Part shown: piece by piece, positions 46,878 to 55,715 of the stretch | Layout: each line of letters starts with the position of its first letter | Numbering within the stretch: position 1 is the stretch's first letter | Assembly: GCA_036271875.1 (NCBI GenBank) | Contig: DATAZU010000015.1 | Span: 207,443 to 271,442, forward strand | Origin: Galbitalea sp036271875 | GTDB lineage: Bacteria > Actinomycetota > Actinomycetes > Actinomycetales > Microbacteriaceae | Reading direction: 5' to 3' | DNA: 64,000 bases | Position numbers and translations under genes: made by a program | The notes under the pieces: generated by a model | The model's database searches: none | What the model was told of the DNA's origin: nothing | The model's input: only the letters and a program-made list of their open reading frames with translations

Positions 46878-48563
46878 CTAGGGCAGGTAGTACGTCGGAT
46901 TCGGCAGCTTCACGTCGAGGTCGGCGTGCCCTCCGATGAGGTCGCTGCACTGGTCACCGAAGTTGGCGACGATGTCATAGTCGCCGCCGGCCGCCGATTC
47001 GATGTGGGCTCGCGTCTGCGACTTATATTCGATCGTCGTGCACGCGTTGGCAACCGCGCACGTGATGTACGCCGGCTGCTGCGATGCTCCAACTCCCGTC
47101 CACTTCGTGTAATAGTTCGCGGCGGTGAACTCCGGATAGCCGACCTTCGCAAGATTTGCGATGGTTGCTGCCTTCTGGTCGTCGTTGCGACCGGTCAGCC
47201 CGATGACTGCGCATCCGGCCTTCTGGGCGATCGCGGCCAGGCTCGTCATCGAGGGAACGGCAGGGAACAGCTGGTTCTGTACCCAGTAGTTCTGGAGGGT
47301 GGGGTCATACACGAAGTGCATCGCGCCGACCTCCATGTCGTAGGTCCACAGGGTGGTGTCGTCGGCATCGAGCACGATTGCTGGCCTACGGTGCCGCTTC
47401 GACTGGGTAGAGCACGCTGCCGCAACGCGTGGAGCTGCGGTACGAATGATCCGCTGCATCTCCGAGATGTACGGCGATGACGACTTGTTCGATGTTCCGG
47501 TTCCCGTGTCTCCGTAGTACGCGGCGATCGTTGCCTTGACGGAATCGACGTTCGGGATGCCTTCGCCGCCCTGGGTCAATCCGCTCGAACCATCGGCCTT
47601 CATTGTGAACTGTGTGCGCGCGGCCAGCTGCGGTTCGGAGACGCCCGGCAGGTCGGGCGACGGGAGGTAGTAGGTCGGATTGGGCAACTTCTGGATGTGG
47701 TCCGCGAATCCACCCTGCAGGTCGGACCACTGGTCGCCGACGTTCAGTGCGACGTCGTAGCCGAGGTCCTTCTCAAGGTGCCTGCGCGTCTCGGCCTTGT
47801 ACTCGACGGTGCTGCACGTTGTCGTCGCACAGGTGACGTAGCTCGGCTGCGCTCCCGCCGCCCATTTGACGTAGTAGTTGCTCGTCGTGAAACCCGTGTA
47901 GCCGACGTTGGCGAGGTTCTGGATCGACGCTGCCTGTTCCGTCGAGCTGCGTCCGGTGATTCCGATCACGACGAACCCGAGGGATCGCGCGTAGTTTTCA
48001 AAGCCGACCATTGCTGGTGTCGCGGGGAAGCCCTCAGCCAGGATGTCCGCGTCGTTGAGCCCTGGGTTGAAATTGAAATGCATCTGGCCGACTTCGTAGT
48101 CGTAGGTCTCGAGCATCGTGTCGTCCGTGTCCAGGACGATAGCTGGCGTCTTCCCCGAGCGCTTCGCCATCGCGTAGTCGTGCGGCAGTTCCGCCCGCAT
48201 CGCGGACACGATGTGATCCATCTGCGAGATGTATGGCGACGCCGTGGTGTTGGCGATCCCGGTACCCGGGTCCCCGTAGTACGTCGCGACCGTCTTCTTC
48301 ACAACATCGATGTTGGGAATGTTCTCGCCTCCCGCCGTCAGGCCGCTCGAGCCGTCTGGTTTCATCGTGAAGTGTGTGTGCGGAGTGAGCGCGGAATCGT
48401 GGTCCGATCGGTGCGTGTGACCAACGGAATTGGCAAGCGCGGGCGCTGCTGAGGCGAGCGTGGTGCCCGTGACCAGGGCCATGGCCGCGGCGAGTACCAG
48501 CGCCTTTCGTGCGCCGCGGCCGGTTGGCCGCGCCGCGGGGATCGAGTCGTTTCGTGGAGTCAT
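46878..48563 (-). CDS. Secreted tandem HAD acid phosphatase (class B type)
   Basis: A 561-aa exported protein made of two homologous phosphatase units (about residues 60-300 and 310-561). Signal peptide: RKALVLAAAMALVTGTTLAS with an ALA site. Unit 1 has the nucleophile motif IVLDTDDTMLETYD, unit 2 IVLDADDTTLWTYD, and each has a TGR motif (ITGRSSTEQ, LTGRNDDQK) and a GDQW/GDQC motif. This is the HAD superfamily class IIIB acid phosphatase pattern. ATG 48563 has AGAGGA upstream; the frame extends to 48611 without support. Both halves start FTMKxDGSSGLT, so the gene arose by internal duplication. Confidence 0.88.
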   Translation of the reverse strand: MTPRNDSIPAARPTGRGARKALVLAAAMALVTGTTLASAAPALANSVGHTHRSDHDSALTPHTHFTMKPDGSSGLTAGGENIPNIDVVKKTVATYYGDPGTGIANTTASPYISQMDHIVSAMRAELPHDYAMAKRSGKTPAIVLDTDDTMLETYDYEVGQMHFNFNPGLNDADILAEGFPATPAMVGFENYARSLGFVVIGITGRSSTEQAASIQNLANVGYTGFTTSNYYVKWAAGAQPSYVTCATTTCSTVEYKAETRRHLEKDLGYDVALNVGDQWSDLQGGFADHIQKLPNPTYYLPSPDLPGVSEPQLAARTQFTMKADGSSGLTQGGEGIPNVDSVKATIAAYYGDTGTGTSNKSSSPYISEMQRIIRTAAPRVAAACSTQSKRHRRPAIVLDADDTTLWTYDMEVGAMHFVYDPTLQNYWVQNQLFPAVPSMTSLAAIAQKAGCAVIGLTGRNDDQKAATIANLAKVGYPEFTAANYYTKWTGVGASQQPAYITCAVANACTTIEYKSQTRAHIESAAGGDYDIVANFGDQCSDLIGGHADLDVKLPNPTYYLP

Positions 48564-48673
48564 GACCACCGTTCCTCTGGGTTCTACCCCCGAATGGGGG
48601 CCTTTAAGCACGATAGCCGAGGCGGGGTTAACGATTGGAAAAATCTATGAGCTGTGGTCTCATCCGCCGTGGA

Positions 48674-48747
48674 ATTTGTACCCCGATTTGCGCGCAGCGA
48701 TCCAAATCAGACCGCGAGGGGCGCCGACATTTGTACCCCGAATTGCG
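48674..48747. repeat. 19-bp direct repeat upstream of the phosphatase gene
   Basis: ATTTGTACCCCGATTTGCG (48674-48692) and ATTTGTACCCCGAATTGCG (48729-48747) differ at one base and are 55 bp apart, about five helical turns, as for tandem regulator sites. Confidence 0.6.
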
Positions 48748-48954
48748 AAACGCGTCGCACCGGGTTCGGCATGAAACAAACCTCTTACCAGCACTTTTAA
48801 TAGGGTGAGCTACCCCAGTATTGGGTGGATCGGCAGTCTTGTCCTCCGTTGGGAGGACTCAATATCGTTTGGAAGCGGGGACAGATTTGAGACACCCCCG
48901 CATACCCGCAAGAAACAAAACCGTTTCGTCACGATCCGTTTCACCTGCCTAGCC

Positions 48955-48995
48955 CGGCGAGTCGGTGGGAGTCCCTAGCTCCCGCCGACTCGCCG
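48955..48995. terminator. Strong hairpin
   Basis: CGGCGAGTCGGTGGGAG and CTCCCGCCGACTCGCCG form a 17-bp stem with one mismatch and a TCCCTAG loop. No T-run, so termination is uncertain. Confidence 0.5.
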
Positions 48996-49274
48996 CAGCG
49001 CAATGCATGAGCGATCGCGACTAACTCGAACTGGAGGCGGCGTGACGCAATCGCTGTGTGCGCCTGGCAACTCCGGTTCACCGCACTGTGAGGTCTCCAC
49101 GACCCTGTCGGTACTCGGGGGAGTAGCCAACAGGATCGTGGTCGGCCCCGCGGCGGGAATTCTGGTGACGGATTCGGCGTGGCAGATCGGGTCTGCGTGC
49201 GCTCGCCGTCGTCTACCGAGAGCCCATTCGGCGCTGTCGTAGAAGCCGGATCTTCCGCCCGTGGCCGCCCAGGT

Positions 49275-49314
49275 CGCCACCGCTCGTGCGTTTTTCCTAC
49301 CTCGAGCGGTGGCG
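49275..49314. terminator. Hairpin downstream of ybaK
   Basis: CGCCACCGCTCG and CGAGCGGTGGCG, exact 12-bp arms, 25 bp past the ybaK stop. Confidence 0.5.
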
Positions 49315-49338
49315 CCTCTGCGCTCGAGGACGAGCGAT

Positions 49339-49812
49339 CTAATCGCGGGCGATCGCAGCGACCGTTGCACCGGTGATGCGGATGAGATCGGCGGGCGAAA
49401 GCTCGATATCGAACCCGCGCCTGCCGCCAGAGACGAACACCGTCTCGAAGAGTTCGGCGGTCTCATCGAGCACCGTATCGAGTGCGGTCTTCTGACCGAT
49501 GGGTGAGATGCCGCCGACCAGGTATCCGGTCTTGCGCTCGGCGGTCGCGGGCTCGGCGAGCGCCGCACGCTTTCCGTGCACGGCGGCCGCGATGGCGCCA
49601 AGGTCGAGCCTGCCCGTGACGGGAACGATCCCGACGACCAGGCGTCCATCCACGTCGATCAAGAGGGTCTTGAACACCTGCTCGGGGTCGAGGTCAAGGG
49701 CGGATGCCGCCTCCTCGCCGAAACTGCGGTTCGACGGATCGTGGTCGTACGCGTGCTCGGTGAAGTGAATGCCCGCTGCCGTCAGTGCTGCGGTGGCCGG
49801 GGTACTTGGCAC
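49339..49812 (-). CDS. ybaK: Cys-tRNA(Pro) deacylase, YbaK/EbsC family
   Basis: A 157-aa trans-editing deacylase that removes mischarged Cys from tRNA-Pro. Motifs: AAGIHFTEHAYDHDP, EEAASALDLDPEQVFKTLLI with the catalytic-type Lys, VGIVPVTGRLDLGAIAAAV, RKTGYLVGGISPIGQK and the C-terminal SGGRRGFDIELSPADLIRIT. Full usual length. GTG 49812 is 6 nt after GATAAT on the minus strand. It lies 19 bp downstream of glgX, same strand. Confidence 0.93.
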   Translation of the reverse strand: MPSTPATAALTAAGIHFTEHAYDHDPSNRSFGEEAASALDLDPEQVFKTLLIDVDGRLVVGIVPVTGRLDLGAIAAAVHGKRAALAEPATAERKTGYLVGGISPIGQKTALDTVLDETAELFETVFVSGGRRGFDIELSPADLIRITGATVAAIARD

Positions 49813-49831
49813 GCACTCATTATCGCGGGTG

Positions 49832-51892
49832 CTACTCGACCACCGAGACTGCGCGATAGAGCTGCATCGAGGTGGAGCTCACGCGCACGTCGTCTCCCGG
49901 TTGGTGATCGAGTGCCGCGCCGAGCAGATCGTCGCGCGCCGAATCCCACAGCAGCGTGAAGCCGGAAACACCCGCGTGCTCGGGCAGCGTGATCGTGACG
50001 TCCTGTTCCAAGCCGTGCACCACTAGCAGGATGCGGTTGAACTCCTCAAATTCCGGCGTTGATGCGGCGAGATACTGCAGGGTCCGCGCCGTCGGCGAGT
50101 TCCAGTCCTTCTCGCGCATGGACAGGCCATCCGTGTTGTACCAGTCCATCTGCGACGCGGACGGCACCGTCTCGCCGAATCGCCCGTAGCGCACCGGCCG
50201 CAGTGCGGGATTCTCCCGCCGCAATCTCAGCAGCGTCTTGGTGACCGCGAGCAGGTCATCCTGCCACTCCTCGCGTTCGCCCCAGCCGAGCCAGGTCAGC
50301 TCGCTGTCGAGGCAGTACGCGTTGTTATTGCCACGCTGGCTCCGACCGAATTCATCGCCAGCAGTGATCATGGGGATGCCAGCCGAGAGCAGCAGCGTGC
50401 CCATCAGGTTGCGCATGGCCTTGCAGCGCGCCGCGAGAACCTCATCATCCCGGGTCGGCCCCTCGACGCCGTGATTAAACGAGTGGTTGTTGTCTGTACC
50501 GTCCCGATTGTTCTCGCCGTTTCCCAGGTTGTGCTTCTGGTTGTACGCGGTGAGGTCGGCCATCGTGAACCCGTCGTGGGCGGTGATGAAGTTGACTGAT
50601 GCCATCGGCCCGCGCGCCTCGGAGAACACGTGTGAGGATCCGGCCAGTCGTCGCGCAAACCCGCCAATGCCCTGGGCCGCGGATCCCGTGTGGCGCTCGG
50701 CGGCGATGTCCGTCAGCCAGAAGTCGCGGGCGCGGTCGCGGAAGCCGTCGTTCCACTCCGACCAGCCCTCGGGAAACTTGCCTACCTGCCATCCCCCCAT
50801 CCCGACATCCCACGGTTCGGCGATCCTCTTGACTCCGTCGAGCTGCGGGTCGTTGGCGATCGCAGCGAGAAGCGGATGCTGCGGATCGAAGTCCGCGCCC
50901 GCGTCGCGCCCGAGCGTTGCGGCAAGATCGAACCGGAAGCCGTCGACCTGCACGTCGGTCGCCCAGTAGCGCAGCGAATCGAGCACGAGGCGCTGCGCGG
51001 CAGGCAGCGAGAAGTCGACGGTGTTGCCGCATCCGGTGACGTCGATGTAGTCGCCGTCCGCCATCTGACGGTAGTAGGACGCGTTGTCGAGGCCGCGCAG
51101 GGAGGTCGTCGGGCCGCCGGGACCCTCTTCCGACGTGTGGTTGTATACCACGTCGAGGATCACCTCGAGCCCGGCCTCGTGCAGCAGCTTGACCATGCCC
51201 TTGAACTCGCGCAGCACGGCGCCGGTCCCGCCGAACTGCGCCTCGCGACTGGCATAGCTCGCGTGCGGCGTAAAAAAGTTGAGCGTGTTGTAGCCCCAGT
51301 AGTTGGCCAGTCCCTGCTTGATGAGCCTCTGCTCGCTCACCGACTGGTGGATGGGGAGCAGTTCGATCGCCGTGACGCCGAGGTCCTTCAGGTATGCGAT
51401 CGTGCTCTCGTGGGCGAGTGCGGCGTATGTCCCGCGCAACTCCTCCGGCACACTCGGATTCGCCCTGGTGAGACCCTTGACGTGCGCCTCGTAGATCACG
51501 GTGTGGTCCCTGGGGGTCTGCGGTTTGCGCGATCCGCCCCAGTCGAAGGCATCATCCTGGACATAGGAGCGCCACTCGCCCGTGGTCGCGCGTGCCAGGC
51601 CCCTGGCATACGGGTCGATCAGGTTGCGGGTCGGGTCGAAGTCGTGTGTTGTGCCTTTCGGCCCGGATGCGCGGATCGCGTAACGTGTGCCGGCGGCGAG
51701 TCGCGAGCTCGTCACGCTCCAGACCCCGTGGTCGTTGCCGGTCATCGGCCGCACCGCCGTGATCCAGCTCGGGTCTTTGCTGTCGAAAATCACCAGGTCC
51801 ATGCCGGTCGCGTTTCGCGACCAGACCCGCAGCTCGCCGCCCCTCGATCCTTGGCGAACGCCCAGATTGGACAGGGGGTCGACCGAGGGCAT
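49832..51892 (-). CDS. glgX: Glycogen debranching enzyme
   Basis: A 686-aa GH13 isoamylase-type debranching enzyme. Domains: CBM48 (about 10-110), then the GH13 barrel with VILDVVYNHTSEEGPGGPTT, VDGFRFDLAATLGRD (nucleophile Asp), IAEPWDVGMGGWQVGKFP (general acid Glu) and FITAHDGFTMADLTAYNQKH (third Asp). It cuts alpha-1,6 branch points of the limit dextrins left by GlgP. ATG 51892 is supported by TACTCT 7 nt upstream on the minus strand; the frame extends to 52048 but only antisense to nifS. ybaK follows. Confidence 0.95.
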   Translation of the reverse strand: MPSVDPLSNLGVRQGSRGGELRVWSRNATGMDLVIFDSKDPSWITAVRPMTGNDHGVWSVTSSRLAAGTRYAIRASGPKGTTHDFDPTRNLIDPYARGLARATTGEWRSYVQDDAFDWGGSRKPQTPRDHTVIYEAHVKGLTRANPSVPEELRGTYAALAHESTIAYLKDLGVTAIELLPIHQSVSEQRLIKQGLANYWGYNTLNFFTPHASYASREAQFGGTGAVLREFKGMVKLLHEAGLEVILDVVYNHTSEEGPGGPTTSLRGLDNASYYRQMADGDYIDVTGCGNTVDFSLPAAQRLVLDSLRYWATDVQVDGFRFDLAATLGRDAGADFDPQHPLLAAIANDPQLDGVKRIAEPWDVGMGGWQVGKFPEGWSEWNDGFRDRARDFWLTDIAAERHTGSAAQGIGGFARRLAGSSHVFSEARGPMASVNFITAHDGFTMADLTAYNQKHNLGNGENNRDGTDNNHSFNHGVEGPTRDDEVLAARCKAMRNLMGTLLLSAGIPMITAGDEFGRSQRGNNNAYCLDSELTWLGWGEREEWQDDLLAVTKTLLRLRRENPALRPVRYGRFGETVPSASQMDWYNTDGLSMREKDWNSPTARTLQYLAASTPEFEEFNRILLVVHGLEQDVTITLPEHAGVSGFTLLWDSARDDLLGAALDHQPGDDVRVSSTSMQLYRAVSVVE

Positions 51893-51943
51893 GCGTTCTA
51901 GAGTAGTTATTCTGCGAGTCAGGAATGTTACGAAGGGATGGTC

Positions 51944-53173
51944 ATGGCGATCTATCTCGACCACGCGGCGACGACGCCGATCAACTCGGATGTTCTGAGG
52001 GCCTATGTCGACGCGATGTCCGTCGTCGGAAATCCGGCCTCCATCCACAGCCAGGGGCAGAACGCCAAGCGGATGCTCGAGGAGTCCCGCGAACTGGTCG
52101 CGGCATCCCTCGGAGCGAATCCGATCGAGGTGACTTTCACGTCGGGCGGCACCGAATCGATCAACCTCGCCATTAAGGGCCTGTTCTGGGCGCGCAACAG
52201 CGCTGAGGGGCGGCAGAAGGCCCTATCCGACGCGTCGGAAGGGCCTTCTGCCGCCCCTCACGGGCATCCGCGCGTCTTGATCGCGGCGGGCGAGCACCAC
52301 GCCACGATCGACGCCGCCGAGTGGCTCGGGCACTACGAGGGCGCGATCGTCGAAGAGGTCCCGATCGACTCCGTCGGTCGCATCGATCTCGCGGCTCTCG
52401 AGCGGATGCTCGGGGATGACGTTGCCCTGGTTAGCATCCTGCTCGCCAACAACGAGGTCGGTACGATCCAGCCGGTCGAGCGCGTCATCGGGCTTGCGGC
52501 CGTGCACGGTGTTCCCGTTCACGTCGACGCCGTTGCCGCATACGGCTATATCCCGATCGATTTCCATGCGATGGGTGCGGCGGCGCTCAGCGTCTCGGCG
52601 CACAAGATCGCTGGCCCGGTCGGTGTCGGCGCGCTCCTCATCGCTCGCAGCGCGAAGGTCATCCCGTTGCTCCACGGCGGCAATCAGCAGCGCTCACGAT
52701 CGGGCACACAGGATGCGGCTGGCGCGGTGGCCTTCGGCGTCGCTGCGAAGCTCGCAACCTCGGACATCGCGGCACGTCAGGCACACCTGGGTGACCTACG
52801 CGATCGCCTCATCGCGGGCATCCGGTCGACCGTGCCCGATGCCCTGCTGCGGGGCGATCCGGTTGATCGACTGCCAGGAAACGTCCACTTCACGTTCCCG
52901 GGATGCGAAGGCGATTCGCTGCTGTTCCTTCTCGACGTCGCCGGTTTCTCCGTCTCGACCGGGTCGGCCTGCCAGGCCGGCGTACCCGAGTCGTCTCACG
53001 TACTCATCTCGATGGGATTGAGCCCATCGGATGCGCGAGGCGCGTTGCGGATGACACTCGGCGAGAGCACGACCGAGGCCGACATCGACGCCCTGCTTGC
53101 GGCGCTGCCGGATGCCGTGACTCGCGCGAGCACGGCGGGGATGGCTGACGCTCCCGTCGGCGCGCGTGCATAG
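51944..53173 (+). CDS. Cysteine desulfurase (IscS/NifS family)
   Basis: A 409-aa pyridoxal-phosphate enzyme that takes sulfur from cysteine. Motifs: IYLDHAATTPINSDVL at the start, EVTFTSGGTESINLAIKGL, LLANNEVGTIQPVE, PLP lysine SAHKIAGPVGVGALL, and the sulfur-carrying Cys in STGSACQAG. ATG 51944 is preferred over 51938 because AAGGG is 6 nt upstream. Residues ~87-108 are an insertion coded by a perfect palindrome (52204-52260). It supplies sulfur to MnmA downstream. A GTG lipoprotein start overlaps its stop. Confidence 0.94.
   Translation: MAIYLDHAATTPINSDVLRAYVDAMSVVGNPASIHSQGQNAKRMLEESRELVAASLGANPIEVTFTSGGTESINLAIKGLFWARNSAEGRQKALSDASEGPSAAPHGHPRVLIAAGEHHATIDAAEWLGHYEGAIVEEVPIDSVGRIDLAALERMLGDDVALVSILLANNEVGTIQPVERVIGLAAVHGVPVHVDAVAAYGYIPIDFHAMGAAALSVSAHKIAGPVGVGALLIARSAKVIPLLHGGNQQRSRSGTQDAAGAVAFGVAAKLATSDIAARQAHLGDLRDRLIAGIRSTVPDALLRGDPVDRLPGNVHFTFPGCEGDSLLFLLDVAGFSVSTGSACQAGVPESSHVLISMGLSPSDARGALRMTLGESTTEADIDALLAALPDAVTRASTAGMADAPVGARA
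52204..52260 (+). repeat. Protein-coding palindrome inside the cysteine desulfurase gene
   Basis: Arms TGAGGGGCGGCAGAAGGCCC (52204-52223) and GGGCCTTCTGCCGCCCCTCA (52241-52260) are exact complements; the centre TCCGACGCGTCGGA is itself palindromic. In frame it codes GRQKALSDASEGPSAAPHG, which has no counterpart in most relatives. Confidence 0.9.
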
Positions 53174-53723
53174 GTTCAGGCTCGCTGCGATCGCGAGCCT
53201 GCTTGCCGTCGCGATCGGTTTGACGCTCGCCGGCTGCACGTCCGGCTCAAGCACGCCGAAGGCGACCCCGACGGCGAAGAGCTCGGTCTCGACCGCGCTC
53301 AGCGGGCTCGCGCCCGCTTATCCCGCGAAACTCACGGCGGCGAGCGCAAAGTCGGTGACGGTGAAGACCGCGGATGCAATCCAGGCACTCATCGCAGCAA
53401 CCGACATCGCGACCGTCGACGACGACTCGAAGCTGATCGCCGCGACCAAGTCGGCCGATGCGTACTATGGCGTTGCCCGCGCGGTCGCGACGAACAAGGG
53501 ATTCGATCCGATCACGCAGGCGGAGGCCATGGAGAAGCTGCTGGTGCTCGGCGGCTGGACCGAGCGCGACACAAAGACCACGACAGCAAGGTACTCGGTC
53601 GTGCTGACGCGCGACACGGCAGCGGGCACATCCGTGCTCGGTCTCCAGGCCGTCGCCGAGTCCAAGAACACACCAGCAGTCGTGCTCATCACGGTCGAAA
53701 GTCCGGACATCCCCGCGACATAG
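53166..53723 (+). CDS. Lipoprotein
   Basis: A 185-aa lipoprotein. The signal peptide ends in a lipobox (AIASLLAVAIGLTLAGC), followed by a Ser/Thr/Lys-rich linker and a ~130-residue domain (AIQALIAATDIATVDDDSKL ... VVLITVESPDIPAT) of unknown family. GTG 53166 overlaps the desulfurase stop by 8 bp, so it is translated from the same mRNA, though no functional link is evident. No membrane segment other than the anchor. Confidence 0.75.
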   Translation: MHRFRLAAIASLLAVAIGLTLAGCTSGSSTPKATPTAKSSVSTALSGLAPAYPAKLTAASAKSVTVKTADAIQALIAATDIATVDDDSKLIAATKSADAYYGVARAVATNKGFDPITQAEAMEKLLVLGGWTERDTKTTTARYSVVLTRDTAAGTSVLGLQAVAESKNTPAVVLITVESPDIPAT

Positions 53724-53761
53724 CGTCGCGGGCGAGCCCGGTTCGATTGGCTCGGTTCGGA

Positions 53762-53767
53762 TAGCGT
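53762..53767 (+). promoter_or_regulatory. -10 element TAGCGT, leaderless start
   Basis: TAGCGT lies exactly 6 nt before GTG 53774. Confidence 0.55.
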
Positions 53768-53773
53768 GGGCGG

Positions 53774-54436
53774 GTGAGGCTTCCGGAGCGTGTCAGCGCG
53801 ATCGTCTTCGACTGTGACGGACTGCTCGTCGACACAGAGCCCGCCTGGACGGTCGGCGAATCCGCCGTTTTCGCGGACCACGGGTTCGAGTTCGGACCGG
53901 AACAGAAGACCATGCTGATCGGCAGTTCGGTCGCGACAGCGGGCGCGGCCATGGCTCGCTACTTTGGCACGCCGGGCGCAGGGCCCGCGCTCGCCGGGCG
54001 AATGCTCGAGCTGGTCGAGGTCGAGCTCCTTCGCGGGGTGGAGCCGATGCCCGGGGTCGTCGATCTTCTCGACGCGATCGGCGACCGGGTCCCGATTGCC
54101 GTTGCGAGCAACAGCGGTCGCCGATTCCTGGATGTCTCTCTCGCCGGGTCCGGGCTCGCCGACCGCTTCGCCGTGACCGTGAGCGCCGACGATGTTGAGC
54201 GCCACAAGCCGCATCCCGATGTCTATCTGGCCGCATTCGCTCGCCTCGGAGCCGATCCCGCCCTCGGCCTCGCGCTCGAGGATTCGCCGACCGGCATCGC
54301 ATCCGCAACCGCGAGTGGCGCCTTCGTGCTGGTGGTGCCGTCCGTGCTCGCGGCAGCCGACCTGGGAAATTTCGCCGTGCCATCCCTGGCCGACCCCCGT
54401 GTGCAGGACTGGGGACGCACGGTCGGGCCGATCTAA
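53774..54436 (+). CDS. HAD-superfamily hydrolase (beta-phosphoglucomutase-like)
   Basis: A 220-aa HAD phosphatase. Motif I IVFDCDGLLVDTEPAW (nucleophile Asp, acid Asp), motif II VAVASNSGRRFLDVSL, Lys in ERHKPHPDVYL and motif IV LALEDSPTGIASATASG. The cap domain is at residues ~20-85. This group includes beta-phosphoglucomutases and sugar-phosphate phosphatases; the substrate cannot be assigned. Leaderless GTG 6 nt after TAGCGT. mnmA follows after 10 bp. Confidence 0.9.
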   Translation: MRLPERVSAIVFDCDGLLVDTEPAWTVGESAVFADHGFEFGPEQKTMLIGSSVATAGAAMARYFGTPGAGPALAGRMLELVEVELLRGVEPMPGVVDLLDAIGDRVPIAVASNSGRRFLDVSLAGSGLADRFAVTVSADDVERHKPHPDVYLAAFARLGADPALGLALEDSPTGIASATASGAFVLVVPSVLAAADLGNFAVPSLADPRVQDWGRTVGPI

Positions 54437-54446
54437 GCTTGACGTC

Positions 54447-55568
54447 ATGAAGGTTTTAGCGGCGATGAGCGGCGGGGTCGACTCCGCCGTCGCTGCTGCG
54501 CGAGCGGTCGACGCCGGACACGATGTCGTTGGCGTCCACCTGGCGCTGAGCCGCAATCCGGGCACGCTGCGCACGGGATCGCGTGGATGCTGCACGATCG
54601 AGGATTCGATGGATGCCCAGCGCGCCGCGAACATCATCGGCATCCCCTACTACGTGTGGGATTTCTCCGAGCGGTTCAAACTGGACGTCGTCGACGATTT
54701 CGTCGCGGAGTACACGGCCGGACGAACGCCCAACCCGTGCATGCGCTGCAATGAGCGCATCAAGTTCGCTGCCCTCCTCGAGAAGGCGCTCGCGCTCGGG
54801 TTCGACGCCGTCGCGACGGGGCACTACGCCTCGATCGTCATCGACAGCCACGGCAATCGGGAGCTGCATCGCGCATCCGCATGGGCAAAGGACCAGTCGT
54901 ACGTGCTCGGAGTGCTGACCGCCGACCAGCTCGCGCACAGCATGTTTCCCCTGGGGGCAACGCCGTCGAAGGCGGAGGTTCGAGCCGAGGCCGCAGCTCG
55001 GGGATTCAGCGTCGCTGCGAAGCCAGACAGCCACGACATCTGCTTCATCCCGGATGGCGATACCCGTGGCTGGCTCGCCGATCGTGTTGGTGCGGAGCGC
55101 GGTGACATCCTGGACCGCGACGGCAGTGTGCTGGGCACTCACGAGGGCGCGCTGGCATTCACGATCGGGCAGCGCAAGGGGCTCAACGTCGGATTCCCGA
55201 CGGATGATGGGCAGCCGCGATTCGTGCTGGAAATTCGTCCGAAAGACAACACCGTCGTGGTCGGCCCGCGCGAGGCACTCGACCTCGCGGAGCTTGCCGG
55301 GTCGAAGATCAGCTGGGCGGGGCTACCGCCCGCGGACCCCGAGACCCCGTTTGACTGCGACGTTCAGATCCGTGCCCATGCCGACCCGGTTCCCGCCGTG
55401 GCGTTTATCCGCCCTTCGGCCGGCTCGGGAAGCGATGAACTCGTCATCCGTCCGGTGAACCCGCTGAACGGGGTTTCCCCCGGACAGTCCGCCGTCCTTT
55501 ACGTCGGCACCCGGGTGCTCGGCCAGTGCACGATCGAGCGCACCGTCTCTGCCGTCCCGGTTTCCTAA
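54447..55568 (+). CDS. mnmA: tRNA-specific 2-thiouridylase MnmA
   Basis: A 373-aa enzyme that adds sulfur at U34 of Glu, Gln and Lys tRNAs. N-terminal PP-loop AAMSGGVDSAVAA, catalytic cysteines in NPCMRCNERIKFAAL and HDICFIPDGD, GHYASI and AKDQSYVLGVL; central and C-terminal beta domains bind tRNA (FTIGQRKGLNVG, NPLNGVSPGQSAVLY). ATG 54447 matches the family start and has TAAGCT 7 nt upstream. The desulfurase 1.3 kb upstream is its sulfur donor, a common arrangement in actinobacteria. Confidence 0.96.
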   Translation: MKVLAAMSGGVDSAVAAARAVDAGHDVVGVHLALSRNPGTLRTGSRGCCTIEDSMDAQRAANIIGIPYYVWDFSERFKLDVVDDFVAEYTAGRTPNPCMRCNERIKFAALLEKALALGFDAVATGHYASIVIDSHGNRELHRASAWAKDQSYVLGVLTADQLAHSMFPLGATPSKAEVRAEAAARGFSVAAKPDSHDICFIPDGDTRGWLADRVGAERGDILDRDGSVLGTHEGALAFTIGQRKGLNVGFPTDDGQPRFVLEIRPKDNTVVVGPREALDLAELAGSKISWAGLPPADPETPFDCDVQIRAHADPVPAVAFIRPSAGSGSDELVIRPVNPLNGVSPGQSAVLYVGTRVLGQCTIERTVSAVPVS

Positions 55569-55715
55569 TCGCCTCGAGTTGACTCTCCCTTTTCAGGAGG
55601 CTGTGCGACTGGAGTTGTTGGTGTGGCAGTTATGCCGCTGGTGTGACCGGATTTGGTGTCGGCGCGGCACAACCTCCGAAAAAAGGAGGGCGGGCACTGA
55701 GTCGGAGGTCGGCCG

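Larger units (their letters stand above)
48564..49338. other. 775-bp intergenic region with repeats and hairpins
   Basis: No convincing gene. It has a 19-bp direct repeat, an ACCCCAGTATTGGGT palindrome near 48813, a TCCTCC/GGAGGA hairpin near 48845, a 17-bp-arm hairpin (48955-48995) and a 12-bp-arm hairpin (49275-49314). A 79-codon frame at 49003 was rejected. Confidence 0.6.

Noticed and set aside
49003..49242. A 79-codon frame in the gap before ybaK
   Set aside because: No ribosome site or recognisable family, and the region is rich in hairpins; a real small protein is not excluded.
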